Shown here piece after piece: positions 16,397 through 23,685 of a DNA stretch of 64,000 bases; position 1 is the stretch's first letter; every line of letters starts with the position of its first letter. A program made the position numbers and the translations under genes. The DNA is from Herbinix sp. (lineage in GTDB: Bacteria > Bacillota > Clostridia > Lachnospirales > Lachnospiraceae), in NCBI GenBank assembly GCA_029240245.1, contig JARBTJ010000010.1, positions 1-64,000 on the forward strand. The letters are read 5' to 3'. The notes under the pieces are model-generated. The model made no database searches. It had not been told where the DNA came from and saw only the letters and a program-made list of their open reading frames with translations.

Positions 16397-17934
16397 CTGG
16401 CGGAGTATATTCATGGGTTAAGATAACTGATACCGATATCACTAAGGCTCTGGCCGATGCACAAAAAGCCCAGGACACCGCAGATAGTAAGCGTAGGGTG
16501 TTTATTGCTCAACCCGTCCCCCCTTATGATGCCGGAGACTTATGGACACAAGGGCAGAATGGCGAGCTATACAAATGTAAAACAGCGAGGGCAACCGGTA
16601 GTTATGTGGCCGGTGACTGGGAAAAGGCAGTTAAGTATACAGATGATACTAAAGCTAATGAGGTAGCAGCTGATTTAGTCACTGCCAAGGCATCTATCAC
16701 ACAAAATGCCAATGCTATTACAGCTGAAGTGAGCAGGGCTACAGGTCAAGAAAACATCTTGATTGGACAGATAGATATTTTGGCAGGTAACATTACGCTT
16801 AAGGTTAGTTCTAATCAGGTTATTGCTGCCATTAACTTAAGTCCTGAAGAGGTAAAAATATCAGCTAATAAAATTACGTTGGAAGGCGTAATAACTGCCA
16901 ATAATAACTTTAAAATCAACTTGGATGGTAGCATTGAGGCAGTAAATGCTAAATTCAGCGGTTTAGTTGAGGGCTCTGTTATTAAGGGTTCAACTATTGA
17001 AGGCGGGCAATTTAGCTCTTCGGCGTGGGATGGCAATACTTATGGTGTTTGGTATGAGTATATTGACATTACCAGCGGTGCTATTACTGCAGGTAGGACA
17101 ATATACCAACAGGGTCAACAATCAAAAGAAATATCATCTACCCTTAAATTTAACAGTCTGACAACCGGTTATGTTTATGCTCAAATTGGTAATTCGTCCG
17201 ATAAAAAGAATGCTTACATTAATGAAGCAAGGGTCGATAAGCTTTATATTGGTAGTTATGAATTTAAACCCACACTTGTAGATTCGTTGTATGCAGCCGG
17301 TAGCCCAATACAACCGAGAGTTAGATTAACTACATCAAAAGAATTGCTCCCAGGTGATTATTCATTCAGCATAGGAAACAGCAATAATACATGGGATAAG
17401 GGCTATATTGATACTCTATACATTGATGAAATATATGTAGGGGGAACGAAAAAGACATTTTTAGCTGCAAGTGATATAAGTGCTTTGTACGCTACAACGG
17501 CTTACTATGCAACGTTAGATTCATCAAGGGCTTTTGTCCCAAATGCAAATAGTAGCTCGTATCCATTCTCAATTGGTAGTAGCTCATATCCATGGACAAA
17601 CGGTTACTTTAAAAATATTTACCAAAACGGAAACTTGATTAACACATTATATTCAGACTCATCATTTACAATAACATTAAATTCATCAAGGGAGCTTGTA
17701 CCAAGTTCAAGTAGTACATCATATCCTTTTGATTTAGGTAATAGCAGTTATCCTTGGACAGACCTGCATATTAAAAATATATTTCACAAAAGTGGTGGTA
17801 CTTTAGGGCTCTTTGGTGCTACGCCAGTAACAAAAACTGCAATTGCGGACTTAGCAACTGGATCAACTTTGGAGCAGACTGTAACAAAGCTTAGGTCACT
17901 TATCGATGTATTACAAGCTTATGGATTAATTTAA
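16312..17934 (+). CDS. Tail tip / minor structural protein, C-terminal part with repeats
   Basis: Reading frame that continues the tail tip protein after the A9 run; the ATG at 16312 is probably not a real start because no ribosome binding site precedes it and it lies inside conserved sequence. After the region VFIAQPVPPYDAGDLWTQG and coiled-coil segments, residues about 330-500 hold three degenerate repeats of about 50 residues built on a core like SYPFSIGSSSYPWTNGYFKN. Such beta-rich repeats are typical of receptor-contacting shafts. Best treated as the second half of one gene. Confidence 0.75.
   Translation: MGYYRKKNIHLGDLFYNTSNGYAYRWQLAGGVYSWVKITDTDITKALADAQKAQDTADSKRRVFIAQPVPPYDAGDLWTQGQNGELYKCKTARATGSYVAGDWEKAVKYTDDTKANEVAADLVTAKASITQNANAITAEVSRATGQENILIGQIDILAGNITLKVSSNQVIAAINLSPEEVKISANKITLEGVITANNNFKINLDGSIEAVNAKFSGLVEGSVIKGSTIEGGQFSSSAWDGNTYGVWYEYIDITSGAITAGRTIYQQGQQSKEISSTLKFNSLTTGYVYAQIGNSSDKKNAYINEARVDKLYIGSYEFKPTLVDSLYAAGSPIQPRVRLTTSKELLPGDYSFSIGNSNNTWDKGYIDTLYIDEIYVGGTKKTFLAASDISALYATTAYYATLDSSRAFVPNANSSSYPFSIGSSSYPWTNGYFKNIYQNGNLINTLYSDSSFTITLNSSRELVPSSSSTSYPFDLGNSSYPWTDLHIKNIFHKSGGTLGLFGATPVTKTAIADLATGSTLEQTVTKLRSLIDVLQAYGLI
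16326..16334 (+). other. A9 slippery run at the tail tip frameshift
   Basis: In the upstream frame the codons are GAA AAA AAA ATA, so the run contains a perfectly phased A AAA AAA heptamer (16327-16333). A -1 slip yields GAA AAA AAA AAT ATT CAT, restoring the family sequence. Polymerase slippage adding one A would have the same effect. Confidence 0.7.
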
Positions 17935-17944
17935 GGAGGATTTT

Positions 17945-18157
17945 ATGAAAGGTATTAATACGGCAATACATGAACTAAAAGGAGGATTGCAGGATCTGGT
18001 TAACAATGCAAAGCTTCCTCCGGCAGTACTTGAAGTAGTTTTTTCCGATATACTTACGCAGCTAAGGTTACAGTCTATGCAAGCAGTTGAGTATGAGAGA
18101 AAACTAGAATCTGAGGAAGGAGATAAAAAGGATGGCGAAGATATACAACAGGATTAA
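17945..18157 (+). CDS. Small phage tail-region protein
   Basis: A 70-residue acidic helical protein from ATG 17945 behind AAGGAGG. It begins MKGINTAIHELKGGLQDLVN and ends in a very charged tail (ESEEGDKKDGEDIQQD) that overlaps the next gene by 26 nt. Short helical proteins of this sort are frequent between tail tip and fibre genes in clostridial prophages, but no function is established. Chaperone for the fibre is a guess from position. Confidence 0.6.
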   Translation: MKGINTAIHELKGGLQDLVNNAKLPPAVLEVVFSDILTQLRLQSMQAVEYERKLESEEGDKKDGEDIQQD

Positions 18158-20048
18158 CTGGATCAATAAACCTTCTACCGCTACACCGCTTAATGCCTCT
18201 AATCTTAACAAGTTGGATAAGGGTATTGATGACCTGGATAACAAGATGGTCGCTTTGGAATCAGAGGGGATTGCAGTCGAAAGTACCTTATCCCAACACA
18301 AACCCGTCTTTTCTGCGGGCACGGGAAAAGATACAGCAGGAGCTGAGCAGGACTTCAGATCACTGGTCGAAGGGCAGAGTGATGTGGAGGTGGAGGGATT
18401 TACTGCGGTAAATTCGGTCAAGAATGGTGATTTTAGTAATGGAACTGTTGGGTGGACGGGTGTATATTCAACCATATCAGCAAGCGATAACGCATTAAAA
18501 GTTACTGGCAATAGCACAAGTACAACACCTTATGTTGTACAAGTAGCAGAAAACAGATTTTCAACCAAAACAGGAGAAAAATGGTTTATTAGAGCTTCTC
18601 AAAGGGTGTTAAGTGCTGACGTATTAAATATAGCAACTACGCTTGTTAGTAACCCTTCAGCATTTGTTAAGATGGTAAATTATCCTATCGCTAATCAGTG
18701 GTATGACATGAGCGGTATTATTACAATTGCAGGGGATAAACTTGCCACATATGTACAGTTCTCTTGTGCCTATGCCGATGTAGCAACTTCCAATGGGAAA
18801 GTAATGGAAGTCAAAGATATAATGGCGATTAATCTTGATGCATTAGGCATGGACACCCTCACCAAAGAGCAATGCGATTTTATGTATGACCATCACATCA
18901 ATGGTTTACAGGGTGTAGGAAGTGGAAAGATTGTTAGCGTAGGTAAGAATTTATTTGATTGGGCAAACATTGTACTTAATGAATCTAGTGCCGCAATAAC
19001 AAGGATTCAAAATGGGCTTAATGTTAAAGGGTTGTCTAGCGGAACTTACCGTTTTGGGTATGTAATATTTACTAGGTTAAAATCTAATGTTGCATATAGA
19101 CTTCGTGCAAATAATGTTGTAGTTCGGAATGGTGAAGGTGTAATTTCTGCAAGAGATTTTTATCAGAATACTATGTCAGGTGCAATCAGTGGGACATCAT
19201 CAAATAATTATACTCTAACCTTTATATGCCCTTCTGATGGACGGGTTAGGATTAATTTCTACGCAAGTGGCGCAACTGCTGCTCTTGGTGATGTTGATTA
19301 CTTTGACATACAGCTCGAAGAAGGCACTACAGCTACAACGTATGAGCCTTACCAATCTTCTGAATTAGTCTATACGCTTCCAGCAGGAATGCAACTTCAT
19401 AGACTACCAGACGGTATTGTCGACACGGTGGAGGAAGTTAACAACGTAAAGATGCTTGTCAAGAGAGCAAAGGAATATGTGTTACAGGCTAGTGATGTTA
19501 TAGCACGTCATCAGCTAACAGAAGTTGACTATTATGAATGCATGCTACCGACCGATTGCACTGTTTTAGGCGCATCTAACACTATTACCAAACAAATTAT
19601 TGTTAATGGGATGTCAGAAACGATTTATCAGGCACAAATACCCGCATCTGATATTGGTAAATTCTTTACTTACACAGCGTCAGGTAATAATAACTTATGT
19701 ATTATAACTGCTAAAGGCACATATGCCAACTTAGCAGCAGCCCAAGCAGCTCTAGCAGGCACAAAAATTATATACCCGTTAGCAGTACCAGTTACCTACA
19801 TTGACGGTGACAGCAGCGGTTTTAAGTGCGAGGGCGGTATCGAAGTTTATCCTAATGGCACCATATATCAAGAGCCTGTGACACCTAATGAATCAGCCAA
19901 TGCAAAAGTATATGTGACTTACAATTTATCTGATAAAGCGGTAATCCTTGCTAACAGCGGTGCCATAACAGAGATAAATAAGCGATTAATCAAGCAGAAT
20001 GCGATTAACTTAGAATTCGACCTAAGATTAACCGCATTAGAACCTTAA
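18132..20048 (+). CDS. Receptor-binding / tail fibre protein with carbohydrate-binding-like domain
   Basis: A 638-residue protein. The N-terminus (INWINKPSTATPLNASNLNKLD) is the usual attachment region of clostridial phage fibres, followed by a short coiled coil. Residues about 97-235 (VKNGDFSNGTVGWTGVYSTI ...) look like a CBM4/9-type jelly roll, and a second similar module is likely at about 280-400 (RFGYVIFTRLKSNVAYRLRA ... LEEGTTATTYEPY). These suggest binding of a cell-surface glycan. The C-terminus ends in a helix (INKRLIKQNAINLEFDLRL). It is the main candidate for host specificity. Confidence 0.8.
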   Translation: MAKIYNRINWINKPSTATPLNASNLNKLDKGIDDLDNKMVALESEGIAVESTLSQHKPVFSAGTGKDTAGAEQDFRSLVEGQSDVEVEGFTAVNSVKNGDFSNGTVGWTGVYSTISASDNALKVTGNSTSTTPYVVQVAENRFSTKTGEKWFIRASQRVLSADVLNIATTLVSNPSAFVKMVNYPIANQWYDMSGIITIAGDKLATYVQFSCAYADVATSNGKVMEVKDIMAINLDALGMDTLTKEQCDFMYDHHINGLQGVGSGKIVSVGKNLFDWANIVLNESSAAITRIQNGLNVKGLSSGTYRFGYVIFTRLKSNVAYRLRANNVVVRNGEGVISARDFYQNTMSGAISGTSSNNYTLTFICPSDGRVRINFYASGATAALGDVDYFDIQLEEGTTATTYEPYQSSELVYTLPAGMQLHRLPDGIVDTVEEVNNVKMLVKRAKEYVLQASDVIARHQLTEVDYYECMLPTDCTVLGASNTITKQIIVNGMSETIYQAQIPASDIGKFFTYTASGNNNLCIITAKGTYANLAAAQAALAGTKIIYPLAVPVTYIDGDSSGFKCEGGIEVYPNGTIYQEPVTPNESANAKVYVTYNLSDKAVILANSGAITEINKRLIKQNAINLEFDLRLTALEP

Positions 20049-20061
20049 GGGAGGGATGATT

Positions 20062-20235
20062 ATGTTTGATAGGTTTGAGAGTTTTCAGAAGGCAATATCC
20101 GACCGGTCCATAGATACCAATACACTGACACTAATGATAGATTTCCATATGACCAAAGGCACCATGACGCAGGAGCAGGGAGCGGAATTATACAAACTAA
20201 TTCATCCGGAAGAAGTTCCGGAAGTAACTGAATAA
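20062..20235 (+). CDS. Small XkdX-like phage protein
   Basis: A 57-residue protein from ATG 20062 behind GGGAGGGATG, 13 nt after the fibre gene. The pattern of an N-terminal helix (FDRFESFQKAISD), a second helix and TMTQEQGAELYKLI resembles XkdX-type proteins that often follow tail fibre genes, but similarity is weak. It is immediately followed by a terminator, so it is the last gene of the structural operon. Confidence 0.6.
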   Translation: MFDRFESFQKAISDRSIDTNTLTLMIDFHMTKGTMTQEQGAELYKLIHPEEVPEVTE

Positions 20236-20248
20236 CATCAAAATAATA

Positions 20249-20272
20249 GGAGCCTTCGGGCTCCTTTTTATT
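20249..20272 (+). terminator. Terminator of the tail operon
   Basis: GGAGCC TTCG GGCTCC (20249-20264) followed by TTTTTATT. A classic TTCG-loop terminator separating tail and lysis genes. Confidence 0.9.
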
Positions 20273-20299
20273 ATATAAAGAGAGGATGGTATATCATGC

Positions 20300-20557
20300 A
20301 TGAATGATGTGATAATCGTAGCGATAATAACAGGGAGTTTAAGTCTTGCTGGTACCTTGGCAGGATCCTATTTCTCACAACGGAAAAGTGCTGCTTTGAT
20401 ATCGTATAGGTTGGAGCAGTTGGAAGACAAGGTGCATAAGCACAACAATCTGATTGAACGTACATACAAGCTGGAGGAAAGATGTACGCTCCAGGATGAG
20501 AAAATGAAAGTAGCCAATCACAGATTAGATGATTTAGAAAGGGAAAAGGTGAGTTAA
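20300..20557 (+). CDS. XhlA-like membrane-anchored lysis protein
   Basis: An 85-residue protein with one N-terminal hydrophobic segment (residues 2-23, VIIVAIITGSLSLAGTLAGS) and a C-terminal coiled coil (SYRLEQLEDKVHKHNNLIER). This orientation differs from Bacillus XhlA, whose membrane segment is C-terminal, but the length, coiled coil and position before the holin fit the phage haemolysin XhlA-like group of clostridial phages. It shares a single base with the holin start. A role as holin partner is inferred. Confidence 0.7.
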   Translation: MNDVIIVAIITGSLSLAGTLAGSYFSQRKSAALISYRLEQLEDKVHKHNNLIERTYKLEERCTLQDEKMKVANHRLDDLEREKVS

Positions 20558-20931
20558 TGGATTGGAATGAAATATTAATGACACTTATCACGGCTGTAGT
20601 TATTCCGGCAATCGTGGTACTCGGTAATTCTCTGCGGAAGTACATAGAGGCTAATATTAAGGATAAGAATGTCCAAAAGTATCTTGTTATCGCTACTGAT
20701 TGCGTAACCGATGCGGTGGCTGATGTGGCACAGACAGTGATTGACCGAATAAAAGATGAGAATTGGGGCGAGGAAACCAAGCATGAAGCGTTTAATATTG
20801 CAAAAGAAAAGGCCCTGCAGCATTTAGGTATTACCGGCAGAGTGTTACTCGAGGAGGCACTTGGAGATTTTGACGGCTGGATTAACTCCAAGATCGAAGC
20901 AGAGGTTAAGAGATTGGCGGTGAGCGCATGA
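20557..20931 (+). CDS. Holin, superfamily 6 (LLH-type)
   Basis: A 124-residue protein with a single N-terminal membrane segment (residues 6-26, ILMTLITAVVIPAIVVLGNS) and a long amphipathic cytoplasmic region (IEANIKDKNVQKYLVIATDC ... VIDRIKDENWGEETKHEAF). This is the layout of phage_holin_6_1 proteins. It overlaps the endolysin by 4 nt (ATGA), so the two lysis genes are coupled. Confidence 0.85.
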   Translation: MDWNEILMTLITAVVIPAIVVLGNSLRKYIEANIKDKNVQKYLVIATDCVTDAVADVAQTVIDRIKDENWGEETKHEAFNIAKEKALQHLGITGRVLLEEALGDFDGWINSKIEAEVKRLAVSA

Positions 20932-21656
20932 GTATAAAAATAGGACATGCAAGTATCGATGAAAACGGTAAGATTGTCGGTGGAAATATAGGCGATCAGA
21001 CCGGGAAAGAGATCTGTATCCGGAATTGGTATAGCAAACCGTGGAACGTATACCTGGAATGTACGGATCCGGTCATAGCGGATAAGGCCACTAGTTTTAT
21101 GGAACAAATCTGTGCAGATCCTAACTATGGGTATGATCAGTCCCAGAGGATCACCGGATATAATTCTATTAAAGCCAATGGCGGTAAGGTTGTCGGAGCA
21201 AAAGGGGAGTTTGATTGTTCATCCCTGGTATCAACCTGTTATCGTCTGGCCGGACTAAATATTTCGCCATCGAGCACTACCAGATCTATCCGTGCGAATT
21301 TTATGGCAACCGGTAAATTTAAACTATACATGGACGCAGCTCATTTGACCAGTGATAAATATGCTAAGCGTGGCGGTATCTACCTTAAAGAAGGCAGCCA
21401 TGTAGTAATGGCACTAGAGGATGGGACCGGGGACAAGAATCCATATAAAGAACCTATGCTAACCATCAGGCTCGGATCCAAGAGCGAAGGTGTAAAGTGG
21501 GTACAGTGGGCGCTTAATCAGGATGGGTTTAAGATTGATATTGATGGTAGCTGCGGACCGATTACAGATCAGGTGATAAGGGAGTATCAGAGGAAACATA
21601 GCTTAGTAGTTGACGGTAAAGTCGGGACTAAGACAAGGCAGTCCATGAGACGATAA
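20928..21656 (+). CDS. Endolysin: NlpC/P60-like peptidase plus peptidoglycan-binding domain
   Basis: A 242-residue lysin. The N-terminal domain has the Cys nucleophile in GEFDCSSLV and a His in EGSHVVMAL, as in NlpC/P60- or CHAP-like endopeptidases that cut stem peptides. From about residue 178 there is a PG_binding_1 domain (LGSKSEGVKWVQWALNQDGF, IDGSCGPITDQVIREYQRKH, DGKVGTKTRQSM). No signal peptide, so export needs the holin. It ends the rightward phage transcription. Confidence 0.9.
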   Translation: MSIKIGHASIDENGKIVGGNIGDQTGKEICIRNWYSKPWNVYLECTDPVIADKATSFMEQICADPNYGYDQSQRITGYNSIKANGGKVVGAKGEFDCSSLVSTCYRLAGLNISPSSTTRSIRANFMATGKFKLYMDAAHLTSDKYAKRGGIYLKEGSHVVMALEDGTGDKNPYKEPMLTIRLGSKSEGVKWVQWALNQDGFKIDIDGSCGPITDQVIREYQRKHSLVVDGKVGTKTRQSMRR

Positions 21657-21773
21657 ACCCATGTACAGGACTGTGAATTTATAAGTAAATTAGAGCGTTG
21701 TGAGCAAACACGGTTAACTGAATGCCTGAAACTGAAACCGCCTTAAATGTCAAAATACGAGGTCAAAGGAAAG

Positions 21774-21795
21774 CCCCCGGTTTAATCGCCGGGGG
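21774..21795 (-). terminator. Hairpin terminator between endolysin and secreted protein gene
   Basis: CCCCCGG / CCGGGGG with an 8-nt loop. On the minus strand it is followed by CTTTCCTTT and would end the leftward gene at 21801-22421. The stretch 21657-21773 before it holds no ORF that I can support. Confidence 0.7.
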
Positions 21796-21800
21796 TGTAA

Positions 21801-22421
21801 TTATTTAAACTCATTAAAGATTTTTACTATAGTATCCTTGTTTTTAGCGTCTTCGCATAAGATGATAAATTTGCCACTTATTGCACTAACAGGAATTTCA
21901 ATTCCAAAACCTTCTAATGTTATCTTTTCCGTTTTTACGATTGTTTTATAACTATCTGAGTTAATATCGTATTCATATAATTCTATTTTTGAATCTGAAT
22001 ATTTCACACCGTTTTCCGCACCAATCATTGATGCGTCCATTTGGGTTTCATTCCCGGATAAAACTGCATTACTTTTTAGGTATTCAACTAAATCACTTAA
22101 TGTCTTTTCTTTTACTACTTTATTACTATCTACTACTGTAACTGAGCATGTATATTTTTTCCCACTTACAGATGCGGTTATGGTGGTTTTACCTTCGGCT
22201 TTTGCTGTCACGGTACCAGAGGTACTCACGGTCGCTACGGTTTTTTTGCTTGAACTCCATGAAACTTTACTTGTTGTTCCGCTGATCGTTAATTTAAGTG
22301 TAGAATCGACTTCCATGGTAGCTTTAGCTTTACTAATCTTTACTGCAGCACTCACATTTTGCGGTGGCACAAGCATAATGCATAATGTCATTAACAATAG
22401 TGCAGATATTAATTTTTTCAT
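21801..22421 (-). CDS. Secreted bacterial Ig-like (Big_2) protein, lysogenic cargo
   Basis: From ATG 22421-22419 behind AAGGAGGG (an earlier in-frame start lacks a site). 206 residues: a clear signal peptide (MKKLISALLLMTLCIMLVPP ... VSAA), then a Big_2 domain at about 27-98 (TLKLTISGTTSKVSWSSSKK, VATVSTSGTVTAKAEGKTTI) and a novel C-terminal region. There is no LPXTG motif or lipobox. It is leftward, next to attR and outside the lysis operon, the classic position of a lysogenic conversion gene. It probably acts at the cell surface; binding partner unknown. Confidence 0.85.
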   Translation of the reverse strand: MKKLISALLLMTLCIMLVPPQNVSAAVKISKAKATMEVDSTLKLTISGTTSKVSWSSSKKTVATVSTSGTVTAKAEGKTTITASVSGKKYTCSVTVVDSNKVVKEKTLSDLVEYLKSNAVLSGNETQMDASMIGAENGVKYSDSKIELYEYDINSDSYKTIVKTEKITLEGFGIEIPVSAISGKFIILCEDAKNKDTIVKIFNEFK

Positions 22422-22499
22422 ATAACCCTCCTTAGTTAATACCAATGTTTACCAGATAATTATACAACCCATAAGATTATTTGTAAATAAAAAGATATC

Positions 22500-22570
22500 C
22501 CACGCATCCTCTCTCCGGATGCACAGGGCATATATATAGTACTATTAGTGTGTAGCCTACAGGGCATGAC
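22500..22570. other. Right prophage/host junction (attR region)
   Basis: Host TadA coding sequence resumes at 22556-22559 after an in-frame TAG. The 9-mer ACAGGGCAT occurs twice, at 22523-22531 and at the junction 22559-22567. Between them is the 10-bp palindrome ATAGTACTAT (22535-22544), and before them a hairpin GCATCC / GGATGC (22504-22522). These are candidate recombinase-binding elements. The matching attL lies outside the window. Confidence 0.65.
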
Positions 22571-22915
22571 GGGTCACTATCCACCGGACATGCAAACTCA
22601 CCGGCGGATATGCTTAATCGTCTCGAGGCGCTGGTTCTATTTGGCTCAGATATACCATTGCTTGCAGTGCGTAAGCAGATTGCATCTGCCATCGATATCA
22701 TTGTACATTTAGGGAGGTTACGGGACAAGAGCAGGAGAGTCTTAGAAATAACCGAGGTGCTTGATTGCAAGGAGGATGAAATCCAACTAAATCAGCTATT
22801 CTCCTTTATCGAAACCGGTGAAGAAAATGGCAGGGTGATAGGAAGTCTATGCAAAATAAATGAGCTTATCAATAAGAATAAGCTGGTGCGTGCCGGAATA
22901 AATCTATCGGAGTAA
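22556..22915 (+). pseudogene. tadA: 3' fragment of tadA/cpaF, Tad pilus assembly ATPase, split by the prophage
   Basis: Reading from 22556 the frame gives TGHDGSLSTGHANSPADMLN and continues ... DIPLLAVRKQIASAIDIIVH, LGRLRDKSRRVLEITEVL, which is the highly conserved C-terminal part of TadA/CpaF secretion ATPases. The fragment of about 119 residues begins just after the Walker B/His-box region, so Walker A and B lie in the missing 5' part on the far side of the prophage. The internal ATG at 22610 has no good ribosome binding site. The gene is intact from here to its stop, 18 nt before tadB. It is not degraded, which fits a precise and perhaps reversible insertion. Confidence 0.9.
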
Positions 22916-22933
22916 TTCGCCGGGGAGGTTATT

Positions 22934-23674
22934 ATGAAGGATTATTGTATATACCGGTTTACATATAAGGAGAATATAACGATATTCTTGCAGGGATTCG
23001 TTATTATTCTAATATTAGGTTATATGTTTTACCAAAGCGCATTTGGTGTAATAATATTAAGTCCGGCAGTATTATTTTACCGGAAAGAAAAGAGAAATAA
23101 GAGGATCGCTGAGCAAAAATGGCAGTTAAATATTCAATTTAAGGATAGCATTCAGAGCTTATCGGCAGCGCTTAGCTCAGGATATTCGGTAGAGCATGCA
23201 TTTTCGGAGGTTTATCAGGACCTGCAGCTACTATATGATGAAGATACTTTCATCATGCAGGAATTAACTTACATAATCAACCAGCTACGGATGAACATTA
23301 CAGTTGAAAGGATACTATCGGATTTTGGAGAGAGAAGCGGAATTGATGATATTATTAGTTTTGCAGAAATATTTACAGCTGCAAAAAGATCCGGAGGGGA
23401 TTTAATCAAAATAATAAAAACAACAGGGAATACAATCGGTGACAAGATAGAAGTCAAAAGAGAAATTATAACATTAATTACCGCGAAAAAGTATGAAGCC
23501 AGTATTATGAAAATCATTCCATTGGGTATACTGTGCTATCTAACCATATCATCCCCCGGTTTTCTTGACCCGCTGTACCATAACCTGCCAGGTATTGCAA
23601 TTATGACAGTACTTTTAGGCTGCTATGCTGGCGCTTATTTCATGGCAGAGAAAATCGTTGCTATCGAAGTGTAA
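22934..23674 (+). CDS. tadB: TadB-like pilus assembly inner membrane protein
   Basis: A 246-residue type II secretion F-domain protein. Two membrane segments near the N-terminus (residues 15-55), a cytoplasmic F domain (SIQSLSAALSSGYSVEHAFS, IFTAAKRSGGDLIKIIKTTG) and two C-terminal membrane segments (194-215 and 220-240). With TadC it forms the platform on which the TadA ATPase acts. It is separated from tadA by 18 nt and has the ribosome binding site GGGGAGG. Its original promoter upstream of tadA is now beyond the prophage. Confidence 0.9.
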   Translation: MKDYCIYRFTYKENITIFLQGFVIILILGYMFYQSAFGVIILSPAVLFYRKEKRNKRIAEQKWQLNIQFKDSIQSLSAALSSGYSVEHAFSEVYQDLQLLYDEDTFIMQELTYIINQLRMNITVERILSDFGERSGIDDIISFAEIFTAAKRSGGDLIKIIKTTGNTIGDKIEVKREIITLITAKKYEASIMKIIPLGILCYLTISSPGFLDPLYHNLPGIAIMTVLLGCYAGAYFMAEKIVAIEV

Positions 23675-23685
23675 GGAGGGATCTA

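Larger units (their letters stand above)
1..22558. mobile_element. Prophage, late-gene half, integrated in the host tadA/cpaF gene
   Basis: A continuous block of phage late genes in the canonical order terminase, portal, head, connector, tail, lysis runs from about 1.7 to 21.7 kb. The right boundary is set by the point where the host TadA reading frame resumes (codon at 22559, just after an in-frame TAG at 22553). No integrase, repressor or replication gene is visible, so the left end lies upstream of the window. The A118-type portal, Gp15-type chaperone and long tape measure point to a siphovirus of Firmicutes. Gene integrity is good except for one frameshift at an A9 run (16326-16334). Confidence 0.9.
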
